This document shows, in pieces, positions 51,687 through 59,826 of a stretch of DNA of 64,000 bases. The notes below the pieces were generated by a model that ran no database searches, was not told where the DNA came from, and worked only from the letters and a program-made list of their open reading frames with translations. The translations under genes were made by a program, and so were the position numbers. The stretch's first letter is position 1, and each line of letters begins with the position of its first letter. Origin of the DNA: Paracoccaceae bacterium (lineage in GTDB: Bacteria > Pseudomonadota > Alphaproteobacteria > Rhodobacterales > Rhodobacteraceae); contig JANQRL010000011.1 of NCBI GenBank assembly GCA_028284605.1, forward strand, positions 85,557-149,556. Reading direction: 5' to 3'.

Positions 51687-52733
51687 ATGCGCAAGATCGA
51701 ACTCGGCCGCAGCGGCATCGAGGTGACCGACTGGTGCCTCGGCACCATGACCTTCGGCACCCAGACGCCCGAGGATGTGGCCCATGCCCAGATCGACCGG
51801 GCGGGGGAGGCCGGGCTCAGCTTCATGGACACCGCCGAAATGTACCCGGTGAACCCGGTCCGGGCCGAGACGGTGGGCCGGACCGAGGAGATCATCGGCA
51901 ATTGGGTGGCGAAGGCCGGGGCGAAGCGCGACGGCTGGGTGATCGCCACCAAGGTCACCGGCGCCAATGGCGGCTTCGTGCGCGACGGGCGCGGCTTCGA
52001 CGGCGGCAATCTGCGCGAGACCGTCGAGACCTCGCTCCGGCGCTTGCAGACCGACCGGATCGACCTCTACCAGACCCATTGGCCGGAGCGCGGCTCCTAC
52101 ATGTTCCGGCAGAACTGGACCTACGACCCCTCCGGCCAGGACCGGCAGGCGACCCTGGACCACATGCTTGATGTGCTGACCGCGATGGATGCGCTGATCG
52201 GGGAGGGTAAGGTGCGGGCCTTCGGGCTCTCCAACGAAAGCTGCTGGGGCACCGCGCAATGGCTGCGGCTGGCGGAGGAGAACGGGCTGCCCCGGATCGC
52301 CTCGATCCAGAACGAATACTCGCTGCTCTGCCGGCTCTACGACACCGATCTGGCCGAGCTGGGCCATAACGAGGATGTCACGCTCCTGAGTTTCTCGCCG
52401 CTCGCCGGGGGCCTTTTGACCGGCAAGTACCGGGACGGTCAGGTGCCGAAGGGGAGCCGGATGGATGTCGGCTCCGCAATGGGCGGGCGCAACCGGCCGC
52501 GCGCCCATGAGGCCGTGGCCGCCTATCTCGACGTGGCGACGCGGCACGGGCTCGACCCGGTGCATATGGCGATGGCCTGGCAGCGGACCCGGCCGTTTCC
52601 GCGCGCCGCGATCTTCGGGGCGACGACGCTGGCGCAACTCGATCATATGCTGGCCGGCGCCGAGACTACCCTGGCGCCGGAGGTGGTGCGGGAGATCGAC
52701 GCCGTACACCACGCCCATCCGATGCCCTATTGA
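51687..52733 (+). CDS. Aldo/keto reductase, Tas-like
   Basis: 348 residues from the ATG at 51687. Opens MRKIELGRSGIEVTDWCLGTMTFG, the usual AKR start. Catalytic residues: D-T-A-E-M-Y (Asp and Tyr), K-V-T-G (Lys), Y-Q-T-H-W (His). NADPH-binding segments: L-S-F-S-P-L-A-G-G-L-L-T-G-K-Y and I-F-G-A-T-T-L-A-Q-L. The long loop containing Y-P-V-N-P-V matches E. coli Tas. Substrate unknown. Its stop overlaps the lipocalin start as TGATG, and the lipocalin in turn couples to a small lipoprotein. Confidence 0.93.
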   Translation: MRKIELGRSGIEVTDWCLGTMTFGTQTPEDVAHAQIDRAGEAGLSFMDTAEMYPVNPVRAETVGRTEEIIGNWVAKAGAKRDGWVIATKVTGANGGFVRDGRGFDGGNLRETVETSLRRLQTDRIDLYQTHWPERGSYMFRQNWTYDPSGQDRQATLDHMLDVLTAMDALIGEGKVRAFGLSNESCWGTAQWLRLAEENGLPRIASIQNEYSLLCRLYDTDLAELGHNEDVTLLSFSPLAGGLLTGKYRDGQVPKGSRMDVGSAMGGRNRPRAHEAVAAYLDVATRHGLDPVHMAMAWQRTRPFPRAAIFGATTLAQLDHMLAGAETTLAPEVVREIDAVHHAHPMPY

Positions 52734-53272
52734 TGCGGAGCGCGGCCCTCGCCCTGGCGCTCGTCGCCGCCTGCGCCCCGACCGGGGAGCCTTCGGGCGG
52801 GCTCTTCGAGGTCTACCGCGACCGCTCGGTGCCGATCGCCTCGAAGGCGCTTTTCGAGCCCGACCGCTATCTCGGCCTCTGGTACGAGGTCGCCCGCTAC
52901 CCGGTGCCGTTCCAGGCCGGTTGCGTCGGCGTCACGGCGGAATACGGGGCGCGGGAGGACGGGGGGATTTCGGTCCTGAACACCTGCCGCCATCCCGATG
53001 GCAGCGTCCGCAGCTCAATCTCCGGCAGCGCCGAGATCGTGGGGCCTGGGCGGCTGAGGGTGCGGTTTCCGTCGGTGCCGTTCATTGCCGGCGATTACTG
53101 GGTGCTCTGGACCGATGCCGATTACCGGACCGCCGTGGTCGGCGTGCCGAACGGCCGGGCCGGGTGGATCCTGAGCCGCACGCCGGAGATTTCGCCGGAC
53201 CATCTCGCAGCGGCCCGCGACATCCTCGCCTTCAACGGCTACGAACTGAGCCGGTTGGAGGAGGGGCGCTGA
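52733..53272 (+). CDS. blc: Outer-membrane lipocalin (Blc-like)
   Basis: 179 residues, lipoprotein signal with lipobox L-V-A-A-C (Cys15). Lipocalin motif 1 is Y-L-G-L-W-Y-E-V-A-R-Y (G-x-W), preceded by F-E-P-D-R, and motif 2 is D-Y-W-V-L-W-T-D-A-D-Y-R-T-A-V-V-G. R in I-L-S-R-T-P is motif 3. Two cysteines (C-V-G-V-T-A and N-T-C-R) likely form the disulfide. Binds lysophospholipids or other lipophiles on the outer membrane. TGATG overlaps both with the AKR gene before it and the lipoprotein gene after it. Confidence 0.92.
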   Translation: MRSAALALALVAACAPTGEPSGGLFEVYRDRSVPIASKALFEPDRYLGLWYEVARYPVPFQAGCVGVTAEYGAREDGGISVLNTCRHPDGSVRSSISGSAEIVGPGRLRVRFPSVPFIAGDYWVLWTDADYRTAVVGVPNGRAGWILSRTPEISPDHLAAARDILAFNGYELSRLEEGR

Positions 53273-53529
53273 TGCGGGGATGGGTTTTGCTGGCACTCCT
53301 GCCGCTGGCCGCCTGCGATGGGATGCCGGCGGGCGGGACGGGTGGCGGGTTTCGAGAATATCTGGTGCTGGGCTCGTCGATGAGCTTCGAGGAGTGCCGC
53401 GCGGCGGGCGGGCTGATCATCCGCGATCAGGGCAGCCCGATGGTCGCCTGCGACCCGAGGGTGCGCGGCGAACCGGTGCCGGCGGACGAATTCGCCCATC
53501 CGGGCTCGCCGGTGCCGCAGGCGGGCTGA
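53272..53529 (+). CDS. Small lipoprotein, unknown function
   Basis: 85 residues with signal peptide and lipobox L-P-L-A-A-C (Cys15). The mature part has two further cysteines (in FEECRAAGG and MVACDPRV), with the pattern S-F-E-E-C-x-A-A-G-G-x-I-I. This resembles small alphaproteobacterial lipoproteins whose role is unknown. Translationally coupled to the lipocalin gene through TGATG. Confidence 0.8.
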   Translation: MRGWVLLALLPLAACDGMPAGGTGGGFREYLVLGSSMSFEECRAAGGLIIRDQGSPMVACDPRVRGEPVPADEFAHPGSPVPQAG

Positions 53530-53602
53530 GGCGCCCGGGATCCGGCGCAGGCGCCGAACCCCGGGCGGTTCGCGGCCCCCTGGGTCGCGGGTCGTCCGGG
53601 CC

Positions 53603-54466
53603 TTAGTCGAGCACCTCCTGCTTGAGCCTCGACAGATAGCCCGGCAGCCCGCGCGACGTGACCTCCGCCTCGCGCACCAGCTTGTCGAAATGCCGGGTGA
53701 TCGCGGTGATCCGGTCAATATCGTGGAAGACGAGGTAATTCGACCCGATATAGATCGCCGCAAGGAGCGGACCGAAGATCGACACCGGCGCCGAATAAAG
53801 CCGTTTGGAATCATAGATATAGATGCGGAGCGACGGGTAGAGCTGGTCGTGGAGCCGGGCCAGGTGGTCGAGTTGGGCCCGCCTGAGCGTGGCCGGCACC
53901 CCCCGATAATAGCCCTCGGCCCGGGCGAAGGAGGCCAGTTCGTGGACCGGGATCGCGATCTCGTAATCCGACCGCGCCGCGCGCATCCAGTCGAGCCGGT
54001 CCTGGGAGGCGTTGACCGCCTGTTCGGTGGTGCGGCCGAGCGAGGGCGCGTATTCCCAGTGCAGCATCTCCGTCGTCTTTAGCATGTCCGGCAGGTTCGC
54101 CGGCACATGGCGGATCTTGTAGCCCTCGGCCTCCCGGTGCCAGGAGAAGATGTGCTCGTCCACCAGTGCCCGGGGCGCCTCGGTCATCGACATCGAGAGC
54201 GCCACGAGATCGGCGGCCTGTTCCGGCCGTTCCGAAAGCCCGAGCAGCCAGTCGGCGGAGACCCCGAGCGCGGCGGCGCATTCCGCGACGAGCTGGGCAT
54301 TGGGGAGCCGGGGCCCGCGCGATTTGAGCAGTTGGGATATCGTGGACCGGTCCACCCCCGCCGCCCGGGCCAGGGCCGCTTGGCTGGTTCCGGTCTCGGC
54401 CATGGCGGTGGCGAGTCTTTCGCGCAGCCGTTGGGCTCTATCCCGTTTGTCGAGTGAAACTGTCAT
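53603..54466 (-). CDS. XRE-family transcriptional regulator with a large C-terminal domain
   Basis: 287 residues. N-terminal helix-turn-helix of the Cro/CI type (residues ~14-75: RLRERLATAMAETGTSQAALA, then R-A-A-G-V-D-R-S-T-I-S-Q-L-L-K-S-R-G). The C-terminal ~200 residues (YEIAIPVHELASFARAEGYYRG, then RIYIYDSKRLYSAPVSIFGP, IGSNYLVFHDIDRI) look like a sensor domain I cannot name, probably shared by related XRE regulators. The start at 54466 lies in a CATATG repeat, and a fatty acid desaturase gene diverges from the same region. Confidence 0.85.
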   Translation of the reverse strand: MTVSLDKRDRAQRLRERLATAMAETGTSQAALARAAGVDRSTISQLLKSRGPRLPNAQLVAECAAALGVSADWLLGLSERPEQAADLVALSMSMTEAPRALVDEHIFSWHREAEGYKIRHVPANLPDMLKTTEMLHWEYAPSLGRTTEQAVNASQDRLDWMRAARSDYEIAIPVHELASFARAEGYYRGVPATLRRAQLDHLARLHDQLYPSLRIYIYDSKRLYSAPVSIFGPLLAAIYIGSNYLVFHDIDRITAITRHFDKLVREAEVTSRGLPGYLSRLKQEVLD

Positions 54467-54488
54467 ATGTTTATAAATATCACATATG
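54464..54488. promoter_or_regulatory. Operator/promoter between XRE regulator and desaturase
   Basis: Two CATATG boxes (54464-54469 and 54483-54488) flank an A/T-rich core with a TATAAAT (about 54472-54478). The first covers the regulator's start codon. The near-symmetry (GTCATATGT ... ACATATGTC) suggests a dimeric XRE binding site that could set both the regulator and the desaturase. Inference. Confidence 0.5.
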
Positions 54489-54574
54489 TCGACTTTTGTG
54501 TAGCAGACTCCGTCTCCCCGTCCTCTGACAGTGCCTGTAATCCGGGAGCCGGGGACAGCGGCGACGGAGGCCGA

Positions 54575-55510
54575 GTGGCACGGCGCGACATATCGGGATC
54601 GCGGGGCAACGCGGCGGCGGTCGAATGGCCGACGCTGGGCCTGATCATACTGACATATGCGGTCTGGGCCGTCGCGGTCTTCGTCCTGCCGGACCTGTCC
54701 CTCGCCCTGGCCGTCCTCGTTGCCGGCGTGGTGACCGCGCTCCACGCCTCGCTCCAGCACGAGGCGATCCACGGCCATCCGTTCCGCGACCAGCGGCTCA
54801 ACGCGGCCCTCGCCTGGCCGCCCCTGACGCTCGCCATCCCCTTCGCCCGGTTCCGCGACACCCATCTGGCCCATCACCGCGACGCGATCCTGACCGATCC
54901 CTATGACGACCCGGAGACGAACTATCTCGACCCGGCGGTCTGGGCGCGGCTGCCGCGCCGGGTGCAGGCCGTGCTGGCCTTCAACAACACCCTCGCCGGC
55001 CGTATCCTGATCGGCCCCCTGGTCAGCCAGGCGGCCTTCTTGGCGACCGAGCTGCGGCTGGCGCAGACCGACAGTGCGGTGCGGCGCGGCTGGCTCTGGC
55101 ACATCCCCGCCCTGGCCGCGGTGCTTGCGGTGACCGCCGCCGCGCCGATGCCGCTCTGGGCCTATGGGATTGCGGCCTATATGGCGATCTCGATCCTCAA
55201 GATCCGCACTTTCCTCGAACACCAGGCCCATGAGCGCGCCCGGGGCCGGACGGTCATCATCGAGGATCGCGGCCCGCTCGCCTTTCTCTTCCTGAACAAC
55301 AACCTCCATGTCGTCCATCACATGCACCCGAGGGTGCCCTGGTACCGGCTGCCGGAGGTCTATGGCCGCAATCCCGATCGTTATCTCCAGGTCAATGACG
55401 GCTACCGCTACGGCTCCTACGGCGAGGTGTTCCGCCGGTTCCTGTTCCGCGCCAAGGATCCGGTGTCGCACCCGCTCTGGACCGGCCGGAGGGGCCGGGC
55501 GGAGCGTTAG
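54575..55510 (+). CDS. Fatty acid desaturase, membrane di-iron type
   Basis: 311 residues from a GTG at 54575 with GGAGG four bases upstream. An in-frame start farther upstream would enter the operator region and adds low-quality sequence. Three histidine boxes: H-E-A-I-H-G-H, H-L-A-H-H-R-D and H-V-V-H-H-M-H-P, with R-F-R-D-T-H. Four to five hydrophobic segments. Introduces a double bond into acyl chains. Control by the divergent XRE regulator would suit membrane-fluidity adjustment. A carotenoid-type substrate cannot be excluded from motifs alone. Confidence 0.9.
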   Translation: MARRDISGSRGNAAAVEWPTLGLIILTYAVWAVAVFVLPDLSLALAVLVAGVVTALHASLQHEAIHGHPFRDQRLNAALAWPPLTLAIPFARFRDTHLAHHRDAILTDPYDDPETNYLDPAVWARLPRRVQAVLAFNNTLAGRILIGPLVSQAAFLATELRLAQTDSAVRRGWLWHIPALAAVLAVTAAAPMPLWAYGIAAYMAISILKIRTFLEHQAHERARGRTVIIEDRGPLAFLFLNNNLHVVHHMHPRVPWYRLPEVYGRNPDRYLQVNDGYRYGSYGEVFRRFLFRAKDPVSHPLWTGRRGRAER

Positions 55511-55548
55511 GCGCTTTCCTTCCCCGCCCCGCGGGGCGATAGAGCGCC

Positions 55549-56451
55549 ATGGATGCCTGGATCCTCGTCACCATCGCCGCCGCCGCGGCCCAGACCGCGC
55601 GGTTCATGCTGCAAAAGGTCCTCGCCGACGACACGCTGAGCGCCGCCGGCGCCACCTTCGCCCGTTTCGTCTATTCCGCGCCGCTGGTGGCGCTGATCGC
55701 GCTGGGCTATGGCGCGGCGAGCGGGCAGGGCCTGCCGCCGGTCCCGGCCGGGTTCTGGGCCTATGCGATCGCCGGCGGTCTGGCGCAGATCCTCGCCACG
55801 ATCTGCGTCGTGCTGATCTTCGCCGAGCGCAACTTCGCCGTCGGCATCACCTTCAAGAAAACCGAGGTGCTGCTCGCCGTACTGGCCAGTCTGGTGCTCC
55901 TGGGCGAGGGGGTCGGCCCGGCGGCTTTCGGCGCGATCCTGCTCGGCTTCGCCGGGCTCCTGATCCTGTCCGACCCGCCGGGGGGCAGCGGGCCGCTCCT
56001 GCGGCGGATTGTCAACCGGGCGGCGGCGCTGGGGCTCCTGTCCGGGCTGCTCTTCGGGATCTCGGCGGCGGGATACCGGGGCGCCTCGCTGTCGCTGGGG
56101 GAGGGCGATGCGTTCTTCCGCGCGGCCGTGACGCTGGCCTGCGTGACGGCGTTCCAGACTGCCGCGCTCGGCGCCTGGCTCGTGGCGCGGCAGCCCGGCG
56201 AGATCGGCCGGGTCTTCGCCGCCTGGCGGGTGGCGGGGCTCGTGGGCCTCACCTCGATGATCGGCTCGATCTGCTGGTTCACCGCCTTCACGCTCCAGGC
56301 GGTGGGCTATGTGAAGGCCCTGGGCCAGATCGAGCTGGTCTTCTCGCTGATGGTGACCGCCCTGGTGTTCCGCCAGAAGGTGGCGGCGCGGGAGCTTCTG
56401 GGCATGGCAGTGCTGGGCGGCTCGATCCTGGTGCTGGTGATGGTGGCGTAA
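55549..56451 (+). CDS. EamA/DMT-superfamily transporter
   Basis: 300 residues, ten membrane helices. Second of two DMT genes in the window. It has R-F-M-L-Q-K in helix 1 and a charged K-K-T-E-V-L-L-A motif (55854-55877 region) at the end of helix 4, common to one DMT subgroup. Y-V-K-A-L-G-Q-I-E-L-V-F-S in the second repeat is the equivalent segment. Substrate unknown. It follows the desaturase by 38 bases on the same strand and may be cotranscribed. Confidence 0.87.
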   Translation: MDAWILVTIAAAAAQTARFMLQKVLADDTLSAAGATFARFVYSAPLVALIALGYGAASGQGLPPVPAGFWAYAIAGGLAQILATICVVLIFAERNFAVGITFKKTEVLLAVLASLVLLGEGVGPAAFGAILLGFAGLLILSDPPGGSGPLLRRIVNRAAALGLLSGLLFGISAAGYRGASLSLGEGDAFFRAAVTLACVTAFQTAALGAWLVARQPGEIGRVFAAWRVAGLVGLTSMIGSICWFTAFTLQAVGYVKALGQIELVFSLMVTALVFRQKVAARELLGMAVLGGSILVLVMVA

Positions 56452-56503
56452 GTAGCGAACCCTAGCCTTCTTGGCCTGGCGCGGCCCTCGTAGCGTCGCG
56501 ATC

Positions 56504-57193
56504 TCAATCCAGCGGCGAGCCGTCGCCGAGCTGTGCCACCAGATGCGCCTCGTCGTCGTTGCGGAAGAACGGCACCCGGGCCGGGGGGCCGCCGCGGGCG
56601 ATCAGCCCGGAAAGCTCCGCCAGCACCACCTTGGTGATGAACGGCAGATCGTAGCTCCGCGCCTCCGCGAGGGGGACCCAGTGGAGATGGCTCAGCTCCT
56701 CCTCGGCGCGGGAGAAATCGTCGGGGTCGCTCCGGAGCCGCTCCGCGTCGACCAGGAAGAACCGCGCATCGAAGCGGCGCGGACGTCCGGGCGGGGTGAC
56801 GGCGCGGAAGACGAAATCGAGCCCGGCGGCATCGGGCCGGTGCCCGGTGGCGGCGAAACCGCGCCAGCCCCGGGGCGGGTCGGGCCAGGCGGCGGGGGCA
56901 CCGAGGATCTGCCCGGTCTCTTCCCAGAGCTCGCGGATCGCGGCGGCGGCGAGGGCGGCGGGCGCGAGCCGGCTCTCCTCGGAGAGCCGAACCGCGCCGG
57001 GCTCCGGCACCGGGGTTGCGAGCGGGATGCTCGCGTCCCCGGGATCGACCGCGCCGCCCGGAAAGACGTATTTCATCGGCATGAAGGCCGCGCCGGCCCC
57101 GCGCTGGCCCATCAGGAGGCGTGGCGCGGTGGCCCGGTCGCGCAGCACGATCACCGTCGCGGCATCGCGGATCGCGGTCTTGTCTTCGGCCAT
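56504..57193 (-). CDS. NUDIX hydrolase (NUDT19-like long Nudix box)
   Basis: 229 residues from the ATG at 57193. Begins R-D-A-A-T-V-I-V-L-R-D, then M-K-Y-V-F-P-G-G-A-V-D-P-G-D. The metal-binding part of the box is A-A-I-R-E-L-W-E-E-T-G-Q-I-L, separated from G-G by a long insertion of ~35 residues as in the NUDT7/19 (CoA diphosphatase-like) subgroup. It may hydrolyse CoA esters or similar diphosphates. Sixteen bases downstream of DUF983, same strand, so an operon. Confidence 0.9.
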   Translation of the reverse strand: MAEDKTAIRDAATVIVLRDRATAPRLLMGQRGAGAAFMPMKYVFPGGAVDPGDASIPLATPVPEPGAVRLSEESRLAPAALAAAAIRELWEETGQILGAPAAWPDPPRGWRGFAATGHRPDAAGLDFVFRAVTPPGRPRRFDARFFLVDAERLRSDPDDFSRAEEELSHLHWVPLAEARSYDLPFITKVVLAELSGLIARGGPPARVPFFRNDDEAHLVAQLGDGSPLD

Positions 57194-57209
57194 GACACCC
57201 CCTGCCGGG

Positions 57210-57614
57210 TCAGTCTTCGGTGCCGAACCCGTGCATGCGCTTGGCCCATTGGATGCCCACGACGAGCCCCTTGAGCCGCGGCAGAAGGTAGAGCGAAAGC
57301 GCCACGCAGCCAATCGTGAAGATCGTGGCGAGCAGGAGCGGGTCCGGGCGGAACCAGACGAAGGCCAGATGCAGGAGCGGCGCCATCAGGTGCCCGACCA
57401 CCAGGATCGTCAGATAGGCCGGGCCGTCATCGGCGCGGTGGTGATGCAATTCCTGCCGACAGACCGGGCAGGAGGATTTCACCTTCAGATAGCCGTCGAA
57501 GAGCTCGCCTTCCCCGCAGGACGGGCAACGGCGGCGAAATCCGCGCCACATCGCCGTCTTCGTGGAGCGTTCGGGCTCCGCGGCGGCGGTCTGGATCTGG
57601 TCGGTTGGGGTCAT
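57210..57614 (-). CDS. DUF983 zinc-ribbon membrane protein
   Basis: 134 residues from the ATG at 57614. R-G-F-R-R-R-C-P-S-C-G-E-G-x-L-F-D-G-Y-L-K and S-C-P-V-C make two C-x-x-C pairs for zinc. Then two membrane helices (~70-90 and ~93-115). DUF983 is conserved in alphaproteobacteria next to NUDIX and often RNase R genes. Function unknown. Divergent from the EF-hand protein. Confidence 0.9.
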   Translation of the reverse strand: MTPTDQIQTAAAEPERSTKTAMWRGFRRRCPSCGEGELFDGYLKVKSSCPVCRQELHHHRADDGPAYLTILVVGHLMAPLLHLAFVWFRPDPLLLATIFTIGCVALSLYLLPRLKGLVVGIQWAKRMHGFGTED

Positions 57615-57815
57615 CGGGCCTGTTGGGGCTTGAGTCGAGGCCCATGCTCTGCGCCCAAATTGCGGGCAAGGGAACGTGTCAGAACGCCCGTGCGGCGCGA
57701 TGTCGCGAAAAAAGATGTTGCCTCCGGCGACGGAATTGCGCCGCCGCCGCGTTTGGGTTTCCAGCAACGGCCCGAACGGGGCCCGAGCAGATCAGAAAAA
57801 GAAGGACGATCAGAT

Positions 57816-58301
57816 ATGAAAACCCAACTCCTGATGGCAGGTATCGTGGCCGGGCTGGCGCTCAATTTCGGCGCAGCTCAGGCCCAGGACGGCTCTGGAC
57901 CCGACCGGGACCGCCCCGGCTTCACCGAGCTTGATCTCAATGGCGACGGCCAACTCAGCGCCGAGGAGCTGCGCGCGCCCGCCGAGGCCCGGTTTGCCGA
58001 GGCCGACACCAATGGCGACGGCGCTCTTTCGGTCGAAGAGATGCAGGCCCGCGCCACCGAGCGCATGGCGCAACGGATCGCCGAACGCGCCGAGCGGACG
58101 TTGGAGCGTCGCGACGCCAATGGCGACGGTCTCCTGCAACTGACGGAGCTGGAGGACGGGCGCGGCGGGCGCATCTTCGAGCGGATGGATGCCGACGATG
58201 ACGGGATGATCAGCGCGGCGGAGTTCGACGACGCCCGCGAGGCGATGAAGGACCGGCGCGGCGGTTTCGGCTTCGGCCATGGGCCGCGGGACCGCGGCTA
58301 G
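57816..58301 (+). CDS. Periplasmic EF-hand calcium-binding protein
   Basis: 161 residues with signal peptide 1-23 (ending A-Q-A). Four EF-hand loops: D-L-N-G-D-G-Q-L-S-A-E-E, D-T-N-G-D-G-A-L-S-V-E-E, D-A-N-G-D-G-L-L-Q-L-T-E and D-A-D-D-D-G-M-I-S-A-A-E, each with canonical acidic positions. The C-terminus is Gly/Arg-rich. Similar proteins accompany ECF sigma operons in this group, and the next gene is one. A strong 13-bp hairpin separates them. Confidence 0.88.
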   Translation: MKTQLLMAGIVAGLALNFGAAQAQDGSGPDRDRPGFTELDLNGDGQLSAEELRAPAEARFAEADTNGDGALSVEEMQARATERMAQRIAERAERTLERRDANGDGLLQLTELEDGRGGRIFERMDADDDGMISAAEFDDAREAMKDRRGGFGFGHGPRDRG

Positions 58302-58310
58302 GCGCCGACA

Positions 58311-58348
58311 GGGACCGGCCCCCGTCCACGTTCCCGGGGGCCGGTCCC
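58311..58348 (+). terminator. 13-bp stem-loop between EF-hand and sigma-factor genes
   Basis: Perfect stem GGGACCGGCCCCC (58311-58323) / GGGGGCCGGTCCC (58336-58348) with a 12-base loop, 9 bases after the EF-hand stop. No U-tract follows. It is very stable and may end most EF-hand transcripts or stabilise their 3' end while letting some read-through into the sigma operon. Confidence 0.6.
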
Positions 58349-58387
58349 GATTGCGAGGCGGGATGGATCGGACTACGACACCCGAAC

Positions 58388-58978
58388 ATGGCTCAGGCAC
58401 GGCAGATCGCGGCGGAGGTGCCGGACGAGGACGCAGCGCTGCTGGTGGCCTATGTCGCCGGCGATCTCTCCGCCGCGCGCCGCCTTGCCGCGAGCCTGAC
58501 GCCGCGTGCCATGGCTCAGGCGAGCCGGGCGCTGGGCGATCCCGCCGAGGCCGAGGACGTGGTACAGGAGGCGATGCTCAGGCTCTGGCGCCAGGCGCCG
58601 GACTGGCGCAGCGGCGAGGCCAAGGTCGCGACCTGGCTCTACCGGGTGGTCGCCAATCTCTGCACCGACCGGCTGCGCAAGCGGCGCGCCGTGGCGCTCG
58701 ACGATGTGGCGGAGCCGCCGGACCGGGCGCCGAGCGTGGCGCAGGCGATGCAGGACCGGGCCCGGCGCGAGGCGCTGCGCGACGCGCTCGGCCAGTTGCC
58801 GGAGCGGCAGGCCCAGGCGGTGATGCTGCGCCATATCGAAGGTCTCGGAAATCCGGAGATCGCCGAGATCATGGACATCGGCCCGCGCGCCGTCGAAAGT
58901 CTGACGGCCCGGGGCAAGCGGGCGCTGGCGGCAATTCTGGCCGGGCGCAAGGACGAACTGGGGTTCGAGGATGACTGA
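58388..58978 (+). CDS. ECF-type RNA polymerase sigma factor
   Basis: 196 residues. Region 2: A-L-L-V-A-Y-V-A-G-D, D-P-A-E-A-E-D-V-V-Q-E-A-M-L-R-L-W, W-L-Y-R-V-V-A-N-L-C-T-D-R-L-R-K. Region 4: L-P-E-R-Q-A-Q-A-V-M-L-R-H-I-E-G-L-G-N-P-E-I-A-E-I-M-D-I, R-A-V-E-S-L-T-A-R-G. The first 8 of these helices fit sigma-70-like ECF groups linked to CnrH-like metal stress control. Its stop overlaps the following membrane-protein gene by 8 bases. Confidence 0.93.
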   Translation: MAQARQIAAEVPDEDAALLVAYVAGDLSAARRLAASLTPRAMAQASRALGDPAEAEDVVQEAMLRLWRQAPDWRSGEAKVATWLYRVVANLCTDRLRKRRAVALDDVAEPPDRAPSVAQAMQDRARREALRDALGQLPERQAQAVMLRHIEGLGNPEIAEIMDIGPRAVESLTARGKRALAAILAGRKDELGFEDD

Positions 58979-59321
58979 CGACGACCGGATCACCGAGATC
59001 GAGGCGCGGCTCGCCGAGCTCAAGGCCGACCGCGCGGCGCCGGGAGAGGCGCTGATGGCGCGGATCATGGCCGATGCGGCGAGCGAAATGCCGCGCCGGG
59101 TCGGCCAAGTCGTGCGGCCGCCGGTCGGGTTCTGGGCCGCGCTCGTCGCGACGCTCGGCGGGCGGGCGGCGCTGGCCGGCCTCGGCGGCATGGCGGCGCT
59201 GGGTCTGGTGCTCGGCCTCGCGGTGCCGGACCCGGTGGGCAGCGTGGTCGCCGGTCTCGGCGGCGATGCGCTGACCGTGTCGCTCTACCCCGAAGCGGGC
59301 GTTTTCGAGGCGGGGGGCTGA
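58971..59321 (+). CDS. Single-pass membrane protein, probable anti-sigma partner
   Basis: 116 residues: a cytoplasmic N-terminus with a charged coiled segment (ITEIEARLAELKADRAAPG, then E-A-L-M-A-R-I-M-A-D), one membrane helix (about 62-82), and a short periplasmic tail. The overlap with the sigma gene and the topology fit an anti-sigma factor (CnrY/ NrsF-like role), but it has no Z-box (ZAS zinc) motif. Assignment is contextual. Confidence 0.65.
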   Translation: MTDDDRITEIEARLAELKADRAAPGEALMARIMADAASEMPRRVGQVVRPPVGFWAALVATLGGRAALAGLGGMAALGLVLGLAVPDPVGSVVAGLGGDALTVSLYPEAGVFEAGG

Positions 59322-59324
59322 GCC

Positions 59325-59807
59325 GTGGCAGAACCGGACCGGAATAGCGCAGAACGCGGGTCGGGCCGGCGACGGATGCGGCTCCTCCTTCTTGTCTCCC
59401 TGGCGTTCAATCTGCTGATCGTCGGGCTGGTGGCCGGGGCGCTGCTGTCGCGCGGCGACCACCGGGCACCGCGCTTCGCCCTCGATCTCGGGCCCTATGC
59501 AAGGGCGCTCGATCCCGAGGATCGCCGGGAGGTGGCGCAGAAGATGCGCCGGGATGGTGAGTTCCACCCGCCCGGCCCGCGCACGCGCCGCGCCAATCTG
59601 GAGGCTTTCATGGCGGCGCTGACCGCCGAGCCGTTCGACATCGGCGCGGTTTCGGAGCTTCTGGAGGCGCAGCGCGGGCAGCTCTCCCGCCTCACCGAGG
59701 CCGCCCATGACGCCTTCGTGGCGCATCTCGCCGAGATGAGCGCGGCGGATCGCGCTGCCTTTGCCGAACGGCTGAGCCAGGATCTGCGCGGCCGGCCGGA
59801 GCGCTGA
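59325..59807 (+). CDS. Periplasmic metal-sensor-like protein (CnrX/ZraP-type fold)
   Basis: 160 residues from a GTG at 59325, three bases after the anti-sigma-like gene. One N-terminal membrane anchor (LLLLVSLAFNLLIVGLVAGALL, about 20-41), then a long helical periplasmic part with L-x-x-E-D-R-R-E-V-A-Q-K-M-R-R and V-S-E-L-L-E-A-Q-R-G-Q-L-S-R-L-T-E-A-A-H. Heavy-metal-resistance family (PF13801-like) proteins bind metals and signal to an anti-sigma factor. Few histidines (two or three) are present, so metal affinity is uncertain. The three genes form a CnrYXH-like signalling unit. Confidence 0.8.
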   Translation: MAEPDRNSAERGSGRRRMRLLLLVSLAFNLLIVGLVAGALLSRGDHRAPRFALDLGPYARALDPEDRREVAQKMRRDGEFHPPGPRTRRANLEAFMAALTAEPFDIGAVSELLEAQRGQLSRLTEAAHDAFVAHLAEMSAADRAAFAERLSQDLRGRPER

Positions 59808-59826
59808 GCGCTGAGCGCCGGGCCGG

